DNA of 64,000 bases from Clitopilus passeckerianus (lineage: Eukaryota > Basidiomycota > Agaricomycetes > Agaricales > Entolomataceae): positions 620,001 to 684,000 of the forward strand of contig CALYLX010000098.1 of the NCBI GenBank assembly GCA_944990035.1, in the 5' to 3' direction. How positions within the stretch are numbered: position 1 is the first letter of the stretch; each line of letters starts with the position of its first letter. Positions 43,839 through 56,600 of the stretch are shown here, piece by piece. Below the pieces are notes generated by a model. That model saw only the letters and a list, made by a program, of their open reading frames with translations. It did no database searches and was not told where the DNA came from. The position numbers and the translations under genes were made by a program.

Positions 43839-46703
43839 GAATGTGTCCGTGATGGAAATGTGTTTGTCAACGAGATGTTCCAAGGGGCCCAGGGCATCAA
43901 CATCCGCGACAGCAAGTTCGTCAGCACTTCTGGTGGTCCTGTCTACAATGTGGCAGGGAGTCTAAGGCGAATCACTTGTAGGTGGAATTCTATCATTGAT
44001 GTTCGACCATCACTAACATCTTGTTGTCAACGCCAGATTTGAGTTAGTCTTGTATATCTAACACCGCATCTCTACGTGCCTAACTCAACGCAGATGATGA
44101 ATCTCGCAAGACGGGGGAATGGTACTATTTCATCGACTACCGAGCTACACACAACGAAATCGCCAAGAAACGATCAGAGAAGACTGGCGGGTGGTTCCTT
44201 CGATCGAAGACATATGGCGAATGGTGTACATCCCCGCAACGCAGACTTATGTGGTGTCCTGGAATACGTATGTACTTCCATGTCTAATAGGATACCTCTC
44301 TGACCATCCCCCAGCTGGTGTCGGTAAAACAGTCATAGCGTAAGTTTCGCATTACCTCGACCTGTTCTATTGCTAATGATTTTCGCACTTCAGATCTCTC
44401 GTTGTGGATCACCTACATACCTTCGACGAATCCCGAACATTCGTCGGCTCCATCTACTTCAACTACAACCTCCGACCTCACCAGAGCAAAGTCGCCATCC
44501 TTCAGGCCCTGTGTAGGCAGATGTTTGAATTCCGTCAACAGCCCATCTTTAAAGACCTCTATGACTCACATGAGAAGAGGAAATCACGACCTACAGAGGC
44601 CGAACTTCGAGTGGCTCTATCCACGGCCTTCCGGGGCTATCAGAACTGCTACCTTGTCCTGGACGCACTTGACGAATATACGGTGCAGTATAGTGATAAG
44701 GAGGTTCGCGAGATGATCAAAGACATCCTGTCGCTCGGAGAGAACGTGAAGCTCCTTATAACCTCACGGGTACTCGGGGAGATGAAGGCCACATTCGAGG
44801 AACTTGGGGCCAGCAGAGAGGAGATAATCGCGGACGATAATGATATGGGGGCATATCTGGTGGAAAGAATTGACACCCTGAAATTCAAACTCGACTTTGA
44901 GGTGTCGGACGAGTTTTCCAAGCTTATCGTTGACAAGGTCATACAGGCTGCAAAAGGGCGGTAAGTTGCTTTTCGCTCTCCGTCCCTTTCAAACCTCTGA
45001 TGGCTTAACGCTAGGTTTCTTGTTGCAGAGCTGGGCATGAATTTGCTAGCCGAACAGCTCAATCTTGGAGATCTTGAAGATGCTCTCGAAAACCTGCCTC
45101 ACGAAATCGACGAAACCTACAACCGCGTCATGGAGCTCATCAAAAACTATTCGGGACCTCAAAGGGAACTCGCAATGAAGGCGTTGATGTGGGTTGCTTA
45201 TGCGCGTCGACCTCTTTCGGTCGGGGAACTTCGACATGCGCTGGCTACAAAGAACGGCAGGAAGGAAACATATAAATATGTTACCCCTCTATCAACAATC
45301 ACGGGCCTCTGCGCCGGACTTGTTGTCGTGAAAGATAAAGAATGGCGCCATGATTCTGATGATGAGAGGATTATACAATTCATTCGTGAGTAATGCATTC
45401 ATGGAATCGGAGTGCATAATTAAGATGGGCCTTGTCAGATTTCACGACCCAAGAATTCTTTCAGCAGTTCCAATCAAAATACTTCCTTGATGCGCATCAG
45501 GGGATGTTTTCAACATGCATTGAATACCTCTCGAGCACGGGTGATCATACTCTTGCAGCAGACCTCAACCGGGAGGAACCACGCTGGATTCTTGATCAAA
45601 GCCTGAGAGCCCGCCTTCCCTTCTATAATTATGCGGCATTGAACTGGGGCTACCATGCAGATACACATCATCAGCTCCTCCCCGCGGTTTTCGAATTCCT
45701 ACAGAGGAATGGCCAACCTGTGTTACTCAACTGCAACTACATACTGGCAGAATGGGGGGATAGGACAACAGAGAAGGGTGGGCCCAGTATATTCCTGGCA
45801 GCGTATCACGATCAAACCAATGCTCTGTCAATACTATTTGATGGGACAGATAGCATTCCACTCACAAAGTTGCAAAGAACCCCACTGCACCTTGCAGCCA
45901 TTGCTGGGCGGACGAATTCTACGAAGCAGATACTACAGTGTTCAAACTCGAGCCACAACGAAGATGATCCTACCAACACTGATATTCCCGCGGGATCCAG
46001 GATAGGAGATTCACGGGACTCGGAAGGCAGAACACCCATCAGCTACGCAGCTCAGCGCTGTCAGGAATCAGTTGTCAAGATGCTCATTGAGCATGGAATC
46101 GACGTGGACTCGAAGGACAACCATGGCCGGACTCCCTTTTCATATGCGGCTTCTCGGAGCAACGAGTCCGAGTCAATCGTCAAGCTCCTCCTTGAGCATG
46201 AAGGAGTTGACGTGGACTCGAAGGACAACCATGGCCGGACTCCCTTTTCATATGCAGCTCAGTGGGGCAACAAGCGAATCTTCAAGCTCCTCCTTGAGCA
46301 TGAAGGAGTTGACGTGGACTCGAAGGACAACCATGGCCGGACTCCTTTTTCTCATGCAGCTCAGCATTGCCAGCACTCAGTCATCAAACTTCTGCTCGAA
46401 CGTGGAGGTATCCAAGTCACTACACAAGACAAGGATGGGCGTACTGCCCTTTCTTGGGCCAGCACAGGTGATTGCTGGTGGCAAGATCAATCATACGTCG
46501 TAGGCACCATTCAACTCATTCTCGCACAAGATGTGGAGGTGAATTCGGCGGATAACGAGGGCAGGACTCCACTTTATTACGCGCGGCGATTCCTAAACTC
46601 GCAACACCCCAGATTAAGTGCTTGGCAGTACGTGGTAGATCTGTTGGAGGCAAACGGGGCTGTCGAGTTGCCATCGAATATTGACGACGTGGATGAAGAA
46701 TAG

Positions 46704-47960
46704 CTTTTAATTTGGGCTTGTATGTCTGAACTAATGTAGAAAGCCATTTAGCTATAATAGTCAATAGAACATTCACTATGTAAATTCCACAACCAATCCA
46801 CTAACCGTTCGTACTGTGGATGTTCTCAATGTATTGTTCCTCGTTGACCCAGTAAACACACAAAACTATGAAAACATACATCAAAACTTCGTCAAGCAAC
46901 CTTGTACCCAGTTCTCCATTCTCCACTCTCCTCCCTAATCTCTGCTATAGCTACAGCGCCCTCCTCCCTCTTTGACCCTTCACCGGGTGGAACACCATCA
47001 AACACACTCCCGGCATAGCCCAATGCATGAAATGGTCCCCGCCATGGCCAAGGATTCATCTTGCGGCTCTTTGAGGATGCCAACCCCTTGCCCGTTAGCG
47101 GTGGTGTTGATCTCCTGCTTGCGCCGCGAAAACGGGGAAGAGACAGAGGAAGTAGAGGATGAAAAGGCGGAGAAACAGAGGTGGGAGGATACTGCCTCTT
47201 GCCGTCGGCATGTGGGGTTGCTCTACTTTCCCTCCGTCGCCTGCTTCTTCTTCGTCTTCGTGTGCCTTCTCTTAATCAAGTAGCCTCGTTCCTGTCTTTC
47301 AGGTTCGTCGAATATGGACAAACCAGAAAGGACGGACGCGCGAGAACGTGGAGTAGACGAGGGACAGATCGAATACAGAATCGGAGGCGCGTTGACAGTG
47401 GGTGCGTCAGGTCGGGAAGTCGGATTTGGATTTGGGGGAATAGCGAGTCAGGTGCTTGTTTGGGGCTCGAATTTTCGGAAATGTAACAAGAGCTGTTAAG
47501 AACCAGCCGAGTCCAGGGAAGGGCTATTATGATGCCCTGAATGGGTTCAGATGGGGGGAGGAGCGAGGAGCGAGGGGAGTCCGGCCTGGTGGGAAGTATC
47601 AGGTGCAGGGAGGAGGTGGAGGTGACCGAGGAGTGCCTACGAGAGAGGAGGGTCAGTTCATTCCCTTGAAAGAGAGAAAAATAGAGGCGTACACGCCGTA
47701 AATCAGGTCGATGAAAATAAGCGTCGTGTAGTAGGTTGGTGCTGCACGGTTGTGAGAAGGAGAAATAGCCAGGTACACCCGTCTTCTGGGCAAGCACTGG
47801 CAGGCAGGTTCGGAACGCCAAACGTCGCAATTCTTTGCCGGGGAGTGCTGGAAGAACATTGATACACGGCGAGAACGTAGATTTCAGCACTCGCTATTGA
47901 CGTGAAGACTGGACTTGCCGCAAGGCATGTGGAATGTGAAGCATGTGAAGTTGGATGGGC
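46704..47960 (-). pseudogene. unrecognised small membrane-protein gene or relic, unit C copy
   Basis: Copy of 6351-7570. A long minus-strand frame (47276-47890) includes VTSTSSLHLILPTRPDSPR and the stretch QGIIIALPWTRLVLNSS; APTYYTTLIFIDLIYGVYAS lies in a neighbouring frame (about 47660-47860), with a GTACGC...CTCGTAG intron-like interval between them. Function unknown. It could be a short multi-pass membrane protein, but no full model is supported. Confidence 0.35.
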
Positions 47961-49030
47961 GTTGGATGAATGTCGTGATGTCGGTATGAGAGATGATCGA
48001 TACCGGGGAAGTACGTTTGAACTTTGACGACGACAAGAGCCCCCAAGCTTAAGACCTGGGCCTGAAGCTTGAAGCTTGAAGCTACAATCCAGATATCTTC
48101 GGCTACTGTGGCTTCAAGTCCAACCTCCCATATTCCAGCCTGCTTATCTTGATCGATGTAGGGTTACTCCATGGCGGTATGCGCGGGTACGAGTGTTAAA
48201 GCATTTGCGTCCAGCCAGACTCGAGAGAGAACTGAGAGGCGTGAAAGGAACGAAGAGAAAGATACTCCGAGAATTCGCCGGAGTTAACTGTCTTCTTTTG
48301 GTCCTCCTTGATCAACGCAGAAGCTCCTCCAAATTTGCGCGATGTACATATTTTACTCTATATTCTCAACGGCATAACGGCGCCTTCAGCTCTCGGTTAG
48401 TGCCACCTGTGGTCTCGAAAATTCGCCAAATATCGACGGGACGATCCTTCAAGCTTCAAGCTTCAGCGCTTCAGCTCTGACTGTGTAGCTCACTCAATGG
48501 AACAAGTCTGATTGAACTTTCGTGTAACCCGGACGAGTTGGGTACTTTCTAAAGAAATCTCAAGGAGTTATGCGACTTAAATTTGTTTCCAGCCACAGCC
48601 GCCGTTTACAGGATTGCAACGGAACTTCCAACACCACCTATAATTGTATCGTGGGGAGGTGCTTCCGGCGTATTCTGGCCATCTTCCACTGGGAAGGACA
48701 GCAGTTAACTTGTTACCTGCGACACTCGAAGCTGAAGCTACGATGGCGCGCGTACTCCTTGCTCAAACCCATAGAACCTGGAAATCAACCATCGTGAACT
48801 TCATGATCCCATCCTTTTGCATTGGGCTGTCGCCTAATACACCGTCTGACTGGAACCCCACGCGTACGACTTCTCCCAGGCCAAGTGGAATTCAACAACA
48901 GTTTCGGTTAGTCACGGGGAGAACTAACTCATCTATCTTAACTCACTACTTACCATCTCGAAGACCTCCCCTCTCTTCTCATGACATCATTCAACCCAAG
49001 ATCGCTTCTCTTTTGGGAACAGTATCACAA
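47961..49030. other. intergenic in unit C, no gene seen
   Basis: Matches 7571-8435 and 15431-15674 of unit A. No supportable coding region. Confidence 0.5.
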
Positions 49031-49639
49031 ATGGACGTCGACGCAACCTTGCCCCAACTTGAACGTATTTGCAAGTTCGGGTGTGCGAAGATGCTTAGAA
49101 GGGTGAATGAAGATAAACAGGGTACCTTCGCTCTGTTCTTTCTTGGTGATCAGGAGAACGGAGCTCAAGAGTGAAGTCGATCATTGATCATGTCGGGCAT
49201 CCTGCTTTCGTTGCGGGGAATACGCAGTGAGTTTCCCTTCCTTCTTTTCACTTTTCACTTCTCTCTCTTTCTATTACGGCTCTCTAATAATACGTCCACT
49301 CTTACAGTGCCGACATTGGTATGATGTCAACGGTATACCAGTCACTTGGTACCACGAAGGTTGGGAGAACGTGAGCAAGTATCGATATATTCTGCATTGG
49401 TGAGTCGCTTTCCGTCCCCATGTCACTCAATCCATATCCTAATTTCCCCACCTCCAACAGAACGCATACAACTCATTTCCAGAATTTGGACAGGCTCCGA
49501 GCTGGTTGAGAGAGCTGCGCGTGAAATCGTAGAGGACTGGAAGCAAGAAGTTGACGAAAAGGATTGGGATTGGGCAGGGATCATATTAGAAGAGGAGGGA
49601 TTTGTAGGCCCAACAGATGGTGTCTTGTGCTTTACTTGA
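49031..49639 (+). CDS. unrecognised small plus-strand gene, unit C copy
   Basis: Best-preserved of three paralogous copies. It starts MDVDATLPQLERICKFGCAKMLRRVNE. A GTGAGT...CTTACAG intron (about 49227-49307) joins CFRCGEYA to CRHWYDVNGIPVTWYHEGWE. The last part (49460-49639) reads IWTGSELVERAAREIVEDWK and continues with QEVDEKDWDWAGIILEEEGF, ending TGA at 49639. The exon joins before and after the middle exon do not all keep phase in my reading, so the model is provisional. No known domain recognised, though Cys residues in CFRCGEYAC may bind metal. Confidence 0.35.
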
Positions 49640-52211
49640 TGATATCGTACTCAAGACGGGTTGTTTGCATATTCCAATGCCAATGTCCATATTCTAGTCT
49701 GGCCGTACACGTTTCAGATGCAAACAGCTGTCTAAATTGACCATGATGAAGTGAGCTGAACCAGCCGCCGCCTGAGCGATAATCAATTATTATCAATACT
49801 CGAAAAGTACATCGTAGTCTCCCCGGAACCATTCAAGATGATACCATATACTTTCATCCCCACCGACCGCGAACGCCATGACTTCATAACCCCAAGCCTG
49901 GCCCAAGCCTTCCATTCATCCTCATGGGACGTAGCACCGACACCAACACCCTTCAGGTTCTTTCTTCACCTCATCGCCTCCTCGTCATCCCGGTGGCATA
50001 CGAAGAATGACGCCGGCGCTTTGCAGCATCATGCGAAATTGCAGGCACCTGAAAGCCGGGAAAGGAAAGGCGGGTTGCAAGCGCTAGCGCCGTTGTTCCA
50101 ATGGCATTGTCCGTAGGTGGTCCGAGTCGTAGGTCCAGGACTTGCAGATACGTATGAGAAGTTTGCTTCATCACGGGATGCAAGAATTGGATGTGTTGGT
50201 GTTCCATCAGAGGATGGGTAGAGTGAGAGCACGGGCTGGTGGCGGGGACAAATCCAGTTCTGGACAATGTTGTAGCGGGAGGATATTTAAACTCGACTTG
50301 AAGATCACTGGCAGAGGAATTGGGGCAATGGATCCTTGAGCCCATCTGGCATTGTCCTATCAATCCAGAGCATGTCTGCCAAAATATTAATATGATGTAT
50401 ACGATAGGAAGAAGAGATACTAACCTGGTATGAATATAACAAATCTTTCTCCGTTCTTGTTACTTCGTCATGACTCTCTCAGCCTATCCTATTCCTCTTT
50501 CCTTGTCCACTTCCTCATCCCTCGCCTCGTCTGCGGTTTCTCCGAGATGAGATCAAGCATGTCTTCGCCCGTCTCTGAATCTTCGCCAGCTTCATGAATT
50601 CCCGGTGAACGGCGTTGGTGCGCGGTTACATCCTAAGCCTGGGTGGATGAAGGAAGTGCACCCCTCGTGACCAAGCCTTGGCCTCGTCAAGTTCCTCGAG
50701 GCCCATGCAAGCAACCGCCGAATTTGTACCCCGAAAGAAGGTGCAATTCGGGAAACGGTTAGGATGCGGCCAGGGGATGACGGTTCGGACCTTTTGGCTC
50801 CTGGGTGCAGGGGAAAGGATAGAGGGGAAGGGATGTCTTCTTGCTTTCGTGTGCGTGTTTTCGTTGGAACATGGGGATGCATCGCTCTGGGTTCTCGGTA
50901 GGGAGTAACAGTTCCTCCTCGTCAGACACTCTAAGCACAAAAACCGTGACTGCCTGTTGGAGGTGGAAGGGATCTCAAAGTTATCCTGGCCTCCGCCTGC
51001 TCCACGACCACAAACTCGCGCATTTTGAACTAGGGAGAGAGCGAGTTGGATGGGGGAAGGAGGTAGGCAAATAGTTGAATTCGAGGAGGGAGGCGCATGC
51101 GAATAGCAAGGGGAAGAAGGAGAGTATGTTTATGGGTGGCGAGGGATGCGGGTAGGGGTGATTTTGATCCGGGAATGAAGAAGGGGAAGGATGGGACGAG
51201 ATGGAGCTGCGTTGGTCTCGTTGCTGTTCTTTGCCTTCTCCAGGGCATCTTCGAGTTGAAAGACGGGAATACTTGGCCCTTGGCCATGAACGCCTTCATA
51301 GTCATGGTTATTACCCCGTGATAGCTTGACGCATCTTCAAGTTCCTCAGCATGGCGTAGTCCAAGTTGATGATAGCAGAAGTGGCGAATTGCCTGCGCTG
51401 GGTGGTGCGCCAAACTTGTATTGAAGGATTTCGGTAAGGGAGGTTTATATTCGGGCAGGACCTGCAAACGAGTTAGGTGGATGTAGCAGAAGTGAGTTCG
51501 GAAGGAAACGTACGCCAGTAGTGGTGTACATTCATGCAATTGAGGTTAAATATTCTCTTCCCTGGTGCGGGAGCTGGTTGTCCAAGTTTACAAGTAGAGA
51601 AGGATGGCCCGGGGAGGGTGCTTGGGGGAGAGAAAAGACCCCCGAATGGGATGTGGAAGAGATGGCGCCAGTAGAGGACAAGGATCGTTGATTGTTGGAG
51701 GTATAGTCATCCCAGAGTAACGTTGGGGTAGGTTTGTGTAAGATTTCCTAGATATGGCCGTCTGTAGGAAGCTTTAGAGGGAGGTATATGAAGCAAAAAA
51801 AAGTAAAGAAAGACGTACGTCGATTTGTAACCCTTTGCGCCAACTCCGTGAGATCTCTGGATGGCTGGGAGTTCTGCTATGAAACGACGCTGACTTGAAG
51901 TTGAGAAGACTCGAAGCTAAAGCCTTCCATGAACGAATCTTCTTCAGTGTCGCGCTCCGTGTCCATGTCCACGTCGGTGTTTGTGCTTTCGTCAAGATGC
52001 ATTGACAGCTGGATATTCGTAGGCGTTCTGGCTGGTTGACGAAGAAAGGATATTGTCCCGGTGATTCCTCGTAGGAAGAGCCGGTTGAATCTAGAAAGTA
52101 GAATAGGTGAGCGGGGAGGTAACAAATGGCTTGGTATGTTAACGTACAGGTTTGAAGAGTCGCGGGGATTTCGCCTCGAGTTCTTAGTTCAACATGGAAC
52201 CCTGATTGCAC
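49640..52211 (-). pseudogene. unrecognised minus-strand gene with UIM-like N-terminus, unit C copy
   Basis: Paralogue of 16316-18706. The start region MHLDESTNTDVDMDTERDTEEDS (about 51930-51998) is followed by a one-base length difference from unit A, so the UIM-like helix continues in another frame (ASSLLNFKSASFHSRTPSHPEISRSW). Further conserved pieces are PNINLPYRNPSIQVWRTTQR (near 51420) and an acidic AFMAKGQVFPSFN segment (near 51270). Not recognised; probably decayed or incompletely modelled. Confidence 0.3.
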
Positions 52212-53696
52212 GTGTGTACATGCAGTAGCATCCGTCTCTCCTTTTATTCTCTCAAACTCGTTATTTTAACGAGATATGTAGAGTTTCGAGGCTATGAAAA
52301 GACGAGGGACATGGGGAAGATTGGATGCGATTGACCTAGACCAACACAGGCTGGATGGAATCTTCGGACCGTGTCCGAGTCTCTCAACTTGTCACTCATT
52401 CGTTACAAGGTCACGTGGTGTGACATTTCCTTTTCTTTCTTTTTCCCCTTCTTCGAATTAAATCGACCACCGTTCTTGTCAGTTTGGGGGTAGTAGACGC
52501 TAAGCAAGGGCTAGAGCTGGAGGCTATTATGATGACTATCTGAAGATACGAACAAATGAAGATAACAGGCGCAGAGGAATGGCTAATTTCAATGGCATAG
52601 ACTCTATTTTCTGCCAGGAATCAGCCATGAGTAAACCCTATGAACTGGATTGATAGTTGAAAAGCTACGAGTCAATCAAGACAGCAGGTCAAAAGGGACG
52701 GACACTTTCAATGCCACGAACACTATTTTCCTCTAGGCATTGCGGCCGTTGGGTTAGGAGAACGTGAGCAAGCATCCTTCATCGGTGAGTTGTCCCTCAT
52801 TTCACTCGATCCATATCCTAATAATCCCACCTCCAACAGAACACAGAACTTCTTTTCCGCGACTGGACTGGGCCCGAGCTTGGTTGGTTCGCGGGTGGGA
52901 ATTTCTTGAGCCTTGAGGGTGTTCGAGGCTGCTGAGAACGCCGCGCGTGAAACCGCAGGAGAGAATGAGAAGCAAGATGATGATTAGGCGCGAAAGAGGG
53001 GGAATGGAAAAGGGCTTGATAGACGTCAAGTTTTCACCCACCTAGAACACGTTTCTGCTTCTGGCTTCGGATCGGAGGAGGTTTATACATACCATTTTCA
53101 CGCACTTGAACACGAAGTTGTAAATTTTAGAGATACTTTGCCTTTCTATGGGACTACAAGTTGAGCGGACCTTTGGCTTCACTTGAACAGGCTGTGGCAG
53201 TGCAAACGCCTCTGATCTTCAGTCGTCCTTCTTTCAAATTGCTTGCTCCTCTTTACGACAACTTTACGACGTATGCAGTCCATCATGGGCTGATAGTGAC
53301 TCTTAGACCAACGAAGTCACAACGAACCTCGGCATCATACAACATAGCTGAAGTGAAGGCGAGGAATGGTCCTACAAACTAAGGTCGAGCCTCGAGGGAC
53401 TCCATCGAATCGAGAAGGTTGCAACATTTCAGCTTTTCGCAAATAGTGGCAACCTCAATAGAATCTCTTTGATCTATCATAAGTTACATGTTACCGTACA
53501 GGAACAACTGTCGACAGGCGCTTTATCGCCTGCTCAGCAGTTTGATGAAACCGGTGCCTGTACCCTAATACAGCCTGTCCTTGTACCTTTACTTCGTCCT
53601 CCCCCCACTGGGATAGTTGGCCTCGTAAATCAGTCCGTGTTGTATTCTTCATTCACCATCCAAGGTTAACCTTCCTTCTCTCACAGAGCCCCAAGC
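52212..53696. other. intergenic, upstream of NLR-D
   Basis: The first 200 bases continue the segmental duplication. 52740-53000 resembles fragments of the small plus-strand gene (ENVSKHPSS..., EAAENAAREtAGENEK-like frames with stops). 53000-53696 shows no supportable gene. Confidence 0.45.
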
Positions 53697-56600
53697 ATGT
53701 TATATCTGCTGCTATTCGGGGCGGTAGCCCTGTCTGGGTATCTTTCCTGGAGACTCGGACACTGGTGGCACCTACACGGCCGAAGGAAAATATCGTCTCC
53801 AAGCTTCAAGAATGAAAATCCCGGCTCAAGCTCAAACTTTTTCGGGAACCAGAATGTTTCCCCGGAGCTACAAGCCCGTACTCTAGGTCTCAGAAGACCG
53901 ATACTATGTGGAGGAGGATAGGCGCATCCTGCAAGAATATACTTGGGCGTCTTACAAGGGCCTGCCGCCTATGATGAAGCAGGGGATGGAGTTGGTTGTC
54001 TTGAGGGCGCTATTGCAGAACCAAAGTGATGTCTCATACGACGCTTGCTTAGCATGTCTACAAAATCACGAGGGTTTTCAAGCTCTTCTTCTTGAGGGTT
54101 GGGAGAAGGGGACGTTTCAAACTATGCGCAGTAATCGTGAGTGTCCCCCGCAAGCCATTATGATATCAGCTTACTGAACGCATTCCATTAGCTACTTTTC
54201 TTCTGCTCACCGAAGTTCACCCCTTCCACGTGCCAAAGGATGATACCTCCCCTGAGAGACCTGGTGCATCCGGAGACGAACCCGCCTCTTGTGAGTAATG
54301 TAAAAGCTTACACGTGAAGAAATACTCATCAACCTGTGCATCTTCAGTGCTCAGTGAAGCTGCTGGCGAAGTCCCGGAACAAGCTTCAGCAGTTGTGGTA
54401 GACATAATCGGTGGGTACGAACACGAAACACACGACGAAGGCGGCGAGGAGAATGAAAGGGTCCTTGCCTCGCCTATATCCATGGACGGGACAACACGAG
54501 AGGTCAAGAACATCATGTTGGAGATCCACGGAAGCGATTTTGTTGCAGGCGGAGACATTTACAACGTCGCCGGAGATGTATGGCGTATCACCTGTAAGTG
54601 CAATTACTGCAAATACGACATCAAAGGTTGACCATTGTTGACGATTGATCGATTATAGATTCAAGTGAGTTCTCATCATTGTAGGTCGCTCACGCGTGGG
54701 GCTTAACTCAGTACAGGTAACGACCATAACACGGCCGATTGGTTCTTTTCCGTCGACTACCGAGCTACGCACAATGAGATCGCGAAGAAACGATCAAAGA
54801 ACACCGGCGGGTGGTTTCTTCGATCGAAGACATATAGAAAATGGTGTACATCTCCTCAACAGAGACTTTTGTGGTGTCCCGGAATACGTAGGTGCTTTCA
54901 TACTTAATTCGACACCTTTCTAATCGCATCACCCTACAGCTGGTGTTGGCAAAACGGTCATGGCGTAGGCTTTTGTGTTATCTCAATTTATCCTATCCCA
55001 ATAACTGGTGTCTCTTTAGCTCCCTCATTGTAGATCATCTGCGAACGTTCGATGAATCCCAAAACTTCGTCGGCGTCATCTACTTCAGCTACAAGCTCCG
55101 AAGTCACCAAAGCAAACTCGCCATCCTTGAAGCTCTCTCTAGGCAGATGTTCGAAATTCATCCCCAACCCGCCTTTAATGACCTCCACAACTCGCATGAG
55201 AACCGAAAAACACGGCCCACAGAGGTTGAGCTTCGAACCGCTCTGTCGACTGCCATCCGGGACTACCAGAACTGTTACCTTGTCCTAGACGCACTTGACG
55301 AATACAGCGTGCACTACAGCGATAAGCAGGTCCGCGAGGTGATCGTGGAGGTCCTGTCGCTTGGAGAGAACGTGAAGCTCCTCATAACCTCGCGCGTTCT
55401 TGGAAATATGCAGACAACTTTTGGGGAACTGGAAGCCGACACCCAGGAGATAATTGCCGATAATATGGATATGGCCGTTTATCTGGTTGAAAGGGTAGCA
55501 TCCTTGAAGGCCAGGCTCGACTTTGAGGTATCGGATGAGTTCTCGAAGCATATCGTGGAAGCGGTCGTAGCGGCCGCAAAAGGGCGGTATGTGGCTTTCA
55601 TGTGTCATGTCCTAGCCATGTTCTGACGACTGAAAACTAGGTTTCTCATCGCAGAACTGGGCATGAATCTCTTAGCCGAACAGCTCAATCTCGGAGACCT
55701 CGAAGATGCCCTTGAAAATCTGCCTAACGAAATCGACACCACCTATATCCACGTCTTAGAGCTTATCAAGACCTATTCTGATGCCCGAAGGGAGCTCGCA
55801 ATGAAGGCGCTGATGTGGGTTGCTTATGCACAGCGGCCCCTTTCTGTTCGAGAACTTCAACATATGCTTGCCATCAAACGTGGCAAGAAGGAGACGCATA
55901 AATATGTCACTCCCCTATCAACAATTACGGGTCTCTGCGCGGGCCTTATTGTTGCGCAAGCCCCAGAATGGTACCACGTGTCGGAGGATGAGAGGACCGT
56001 GAGATTCGTTCGTGAGTAGTTCATTCACTGGACCAAGGGTCAGTGTTGACATTGGCACCTCAGATTTCACAACCCAAGAATTTTTTGGGCGGTTTCAACG
56101 CAAATACTTCATCAATGCTCACAAAGAGATGTTTTCAACTTGTATTGAATACCTCTCAATTGCAGGGAACCACATTCTTCCAGCCCAGTTTACTTGGGAG
56201 GATTATTATCAGGATTGGTCTCAACTTGAAACCCGCCTCCCCTTGTATGAATATACAGTGTCTAAATGGGGGTACCATGCAAACAAACACCACGACTCAC
56301 TTTCCAAGGAGGTACTTGAATTCCTACTAGGGAGTATCCGACCGATACGGCTCAGCTGCGACTTTTTAATGCGTAGTTGGGGCAATCCCCCAATTGGAAA
56401 GGATGCACCCAGCATATTTCTAGCCGCCTATCACGATCAAGATAACGCATTGTCAGTGCTGTTGGATCGCATGGACGACATTCCCCGCACAGGGTCACGA
56501 ATGACCCCAATGCATATTGCAGCCATTGAAGGGCGGGCAAATGCTATGAAGAAGCTGCTGCAATGGTTGAGACCATGCCACGAGGATGAGACCCTTACCT

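Larger units (their letters stand above)
35792..46703 (+). pseudogene. NLR-C: membrane-anchored NACHT-ankyrin gene split by a retrotransposon, otherwise intact
   Basis: Exons: 35792-36251, 36308-36436, 36507-36636 continued at 43844-43977, 44037-44042 (6-nt micro-exon), 44094-44267, 44315-44339, 44394-44960, 45015-45385 and 45439-46703. Membrane anchor MFYWLLIGAVALFGYLFW at residues 1-18, then VEEDRRILQECTW and SYDTCSSCL. The Gly-rich segment is DSKFVSTSGGPVYNVAG, Walker A is GIPGVGKT, Walker B is YLVLDALDEY, and about 7 ankyrin units follow. Family A copy 2 interrupts exon 3 between the anchor region and the Gly-rich segment; target duplication GAATG. Dropping the element and one GAATG keeps the frame, and I found no other lesion, so the gene was probably functional until this insertion. 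Closest relative of NLR-A. Confidence 0.9.
44262..52425 (+). repeat. segmental duplication, copy 2 (unit C)
   Basis: Colinear with 3614-8435 plus 15431 to about 19115. It preserves the same gene order without the family B retrotransposon, so it shows the empty insertion site (near 48795-48805, CGTGAACTTC). NLR-C here has three fewer ankyrin units than NLR-A. Confidence 0.75.
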
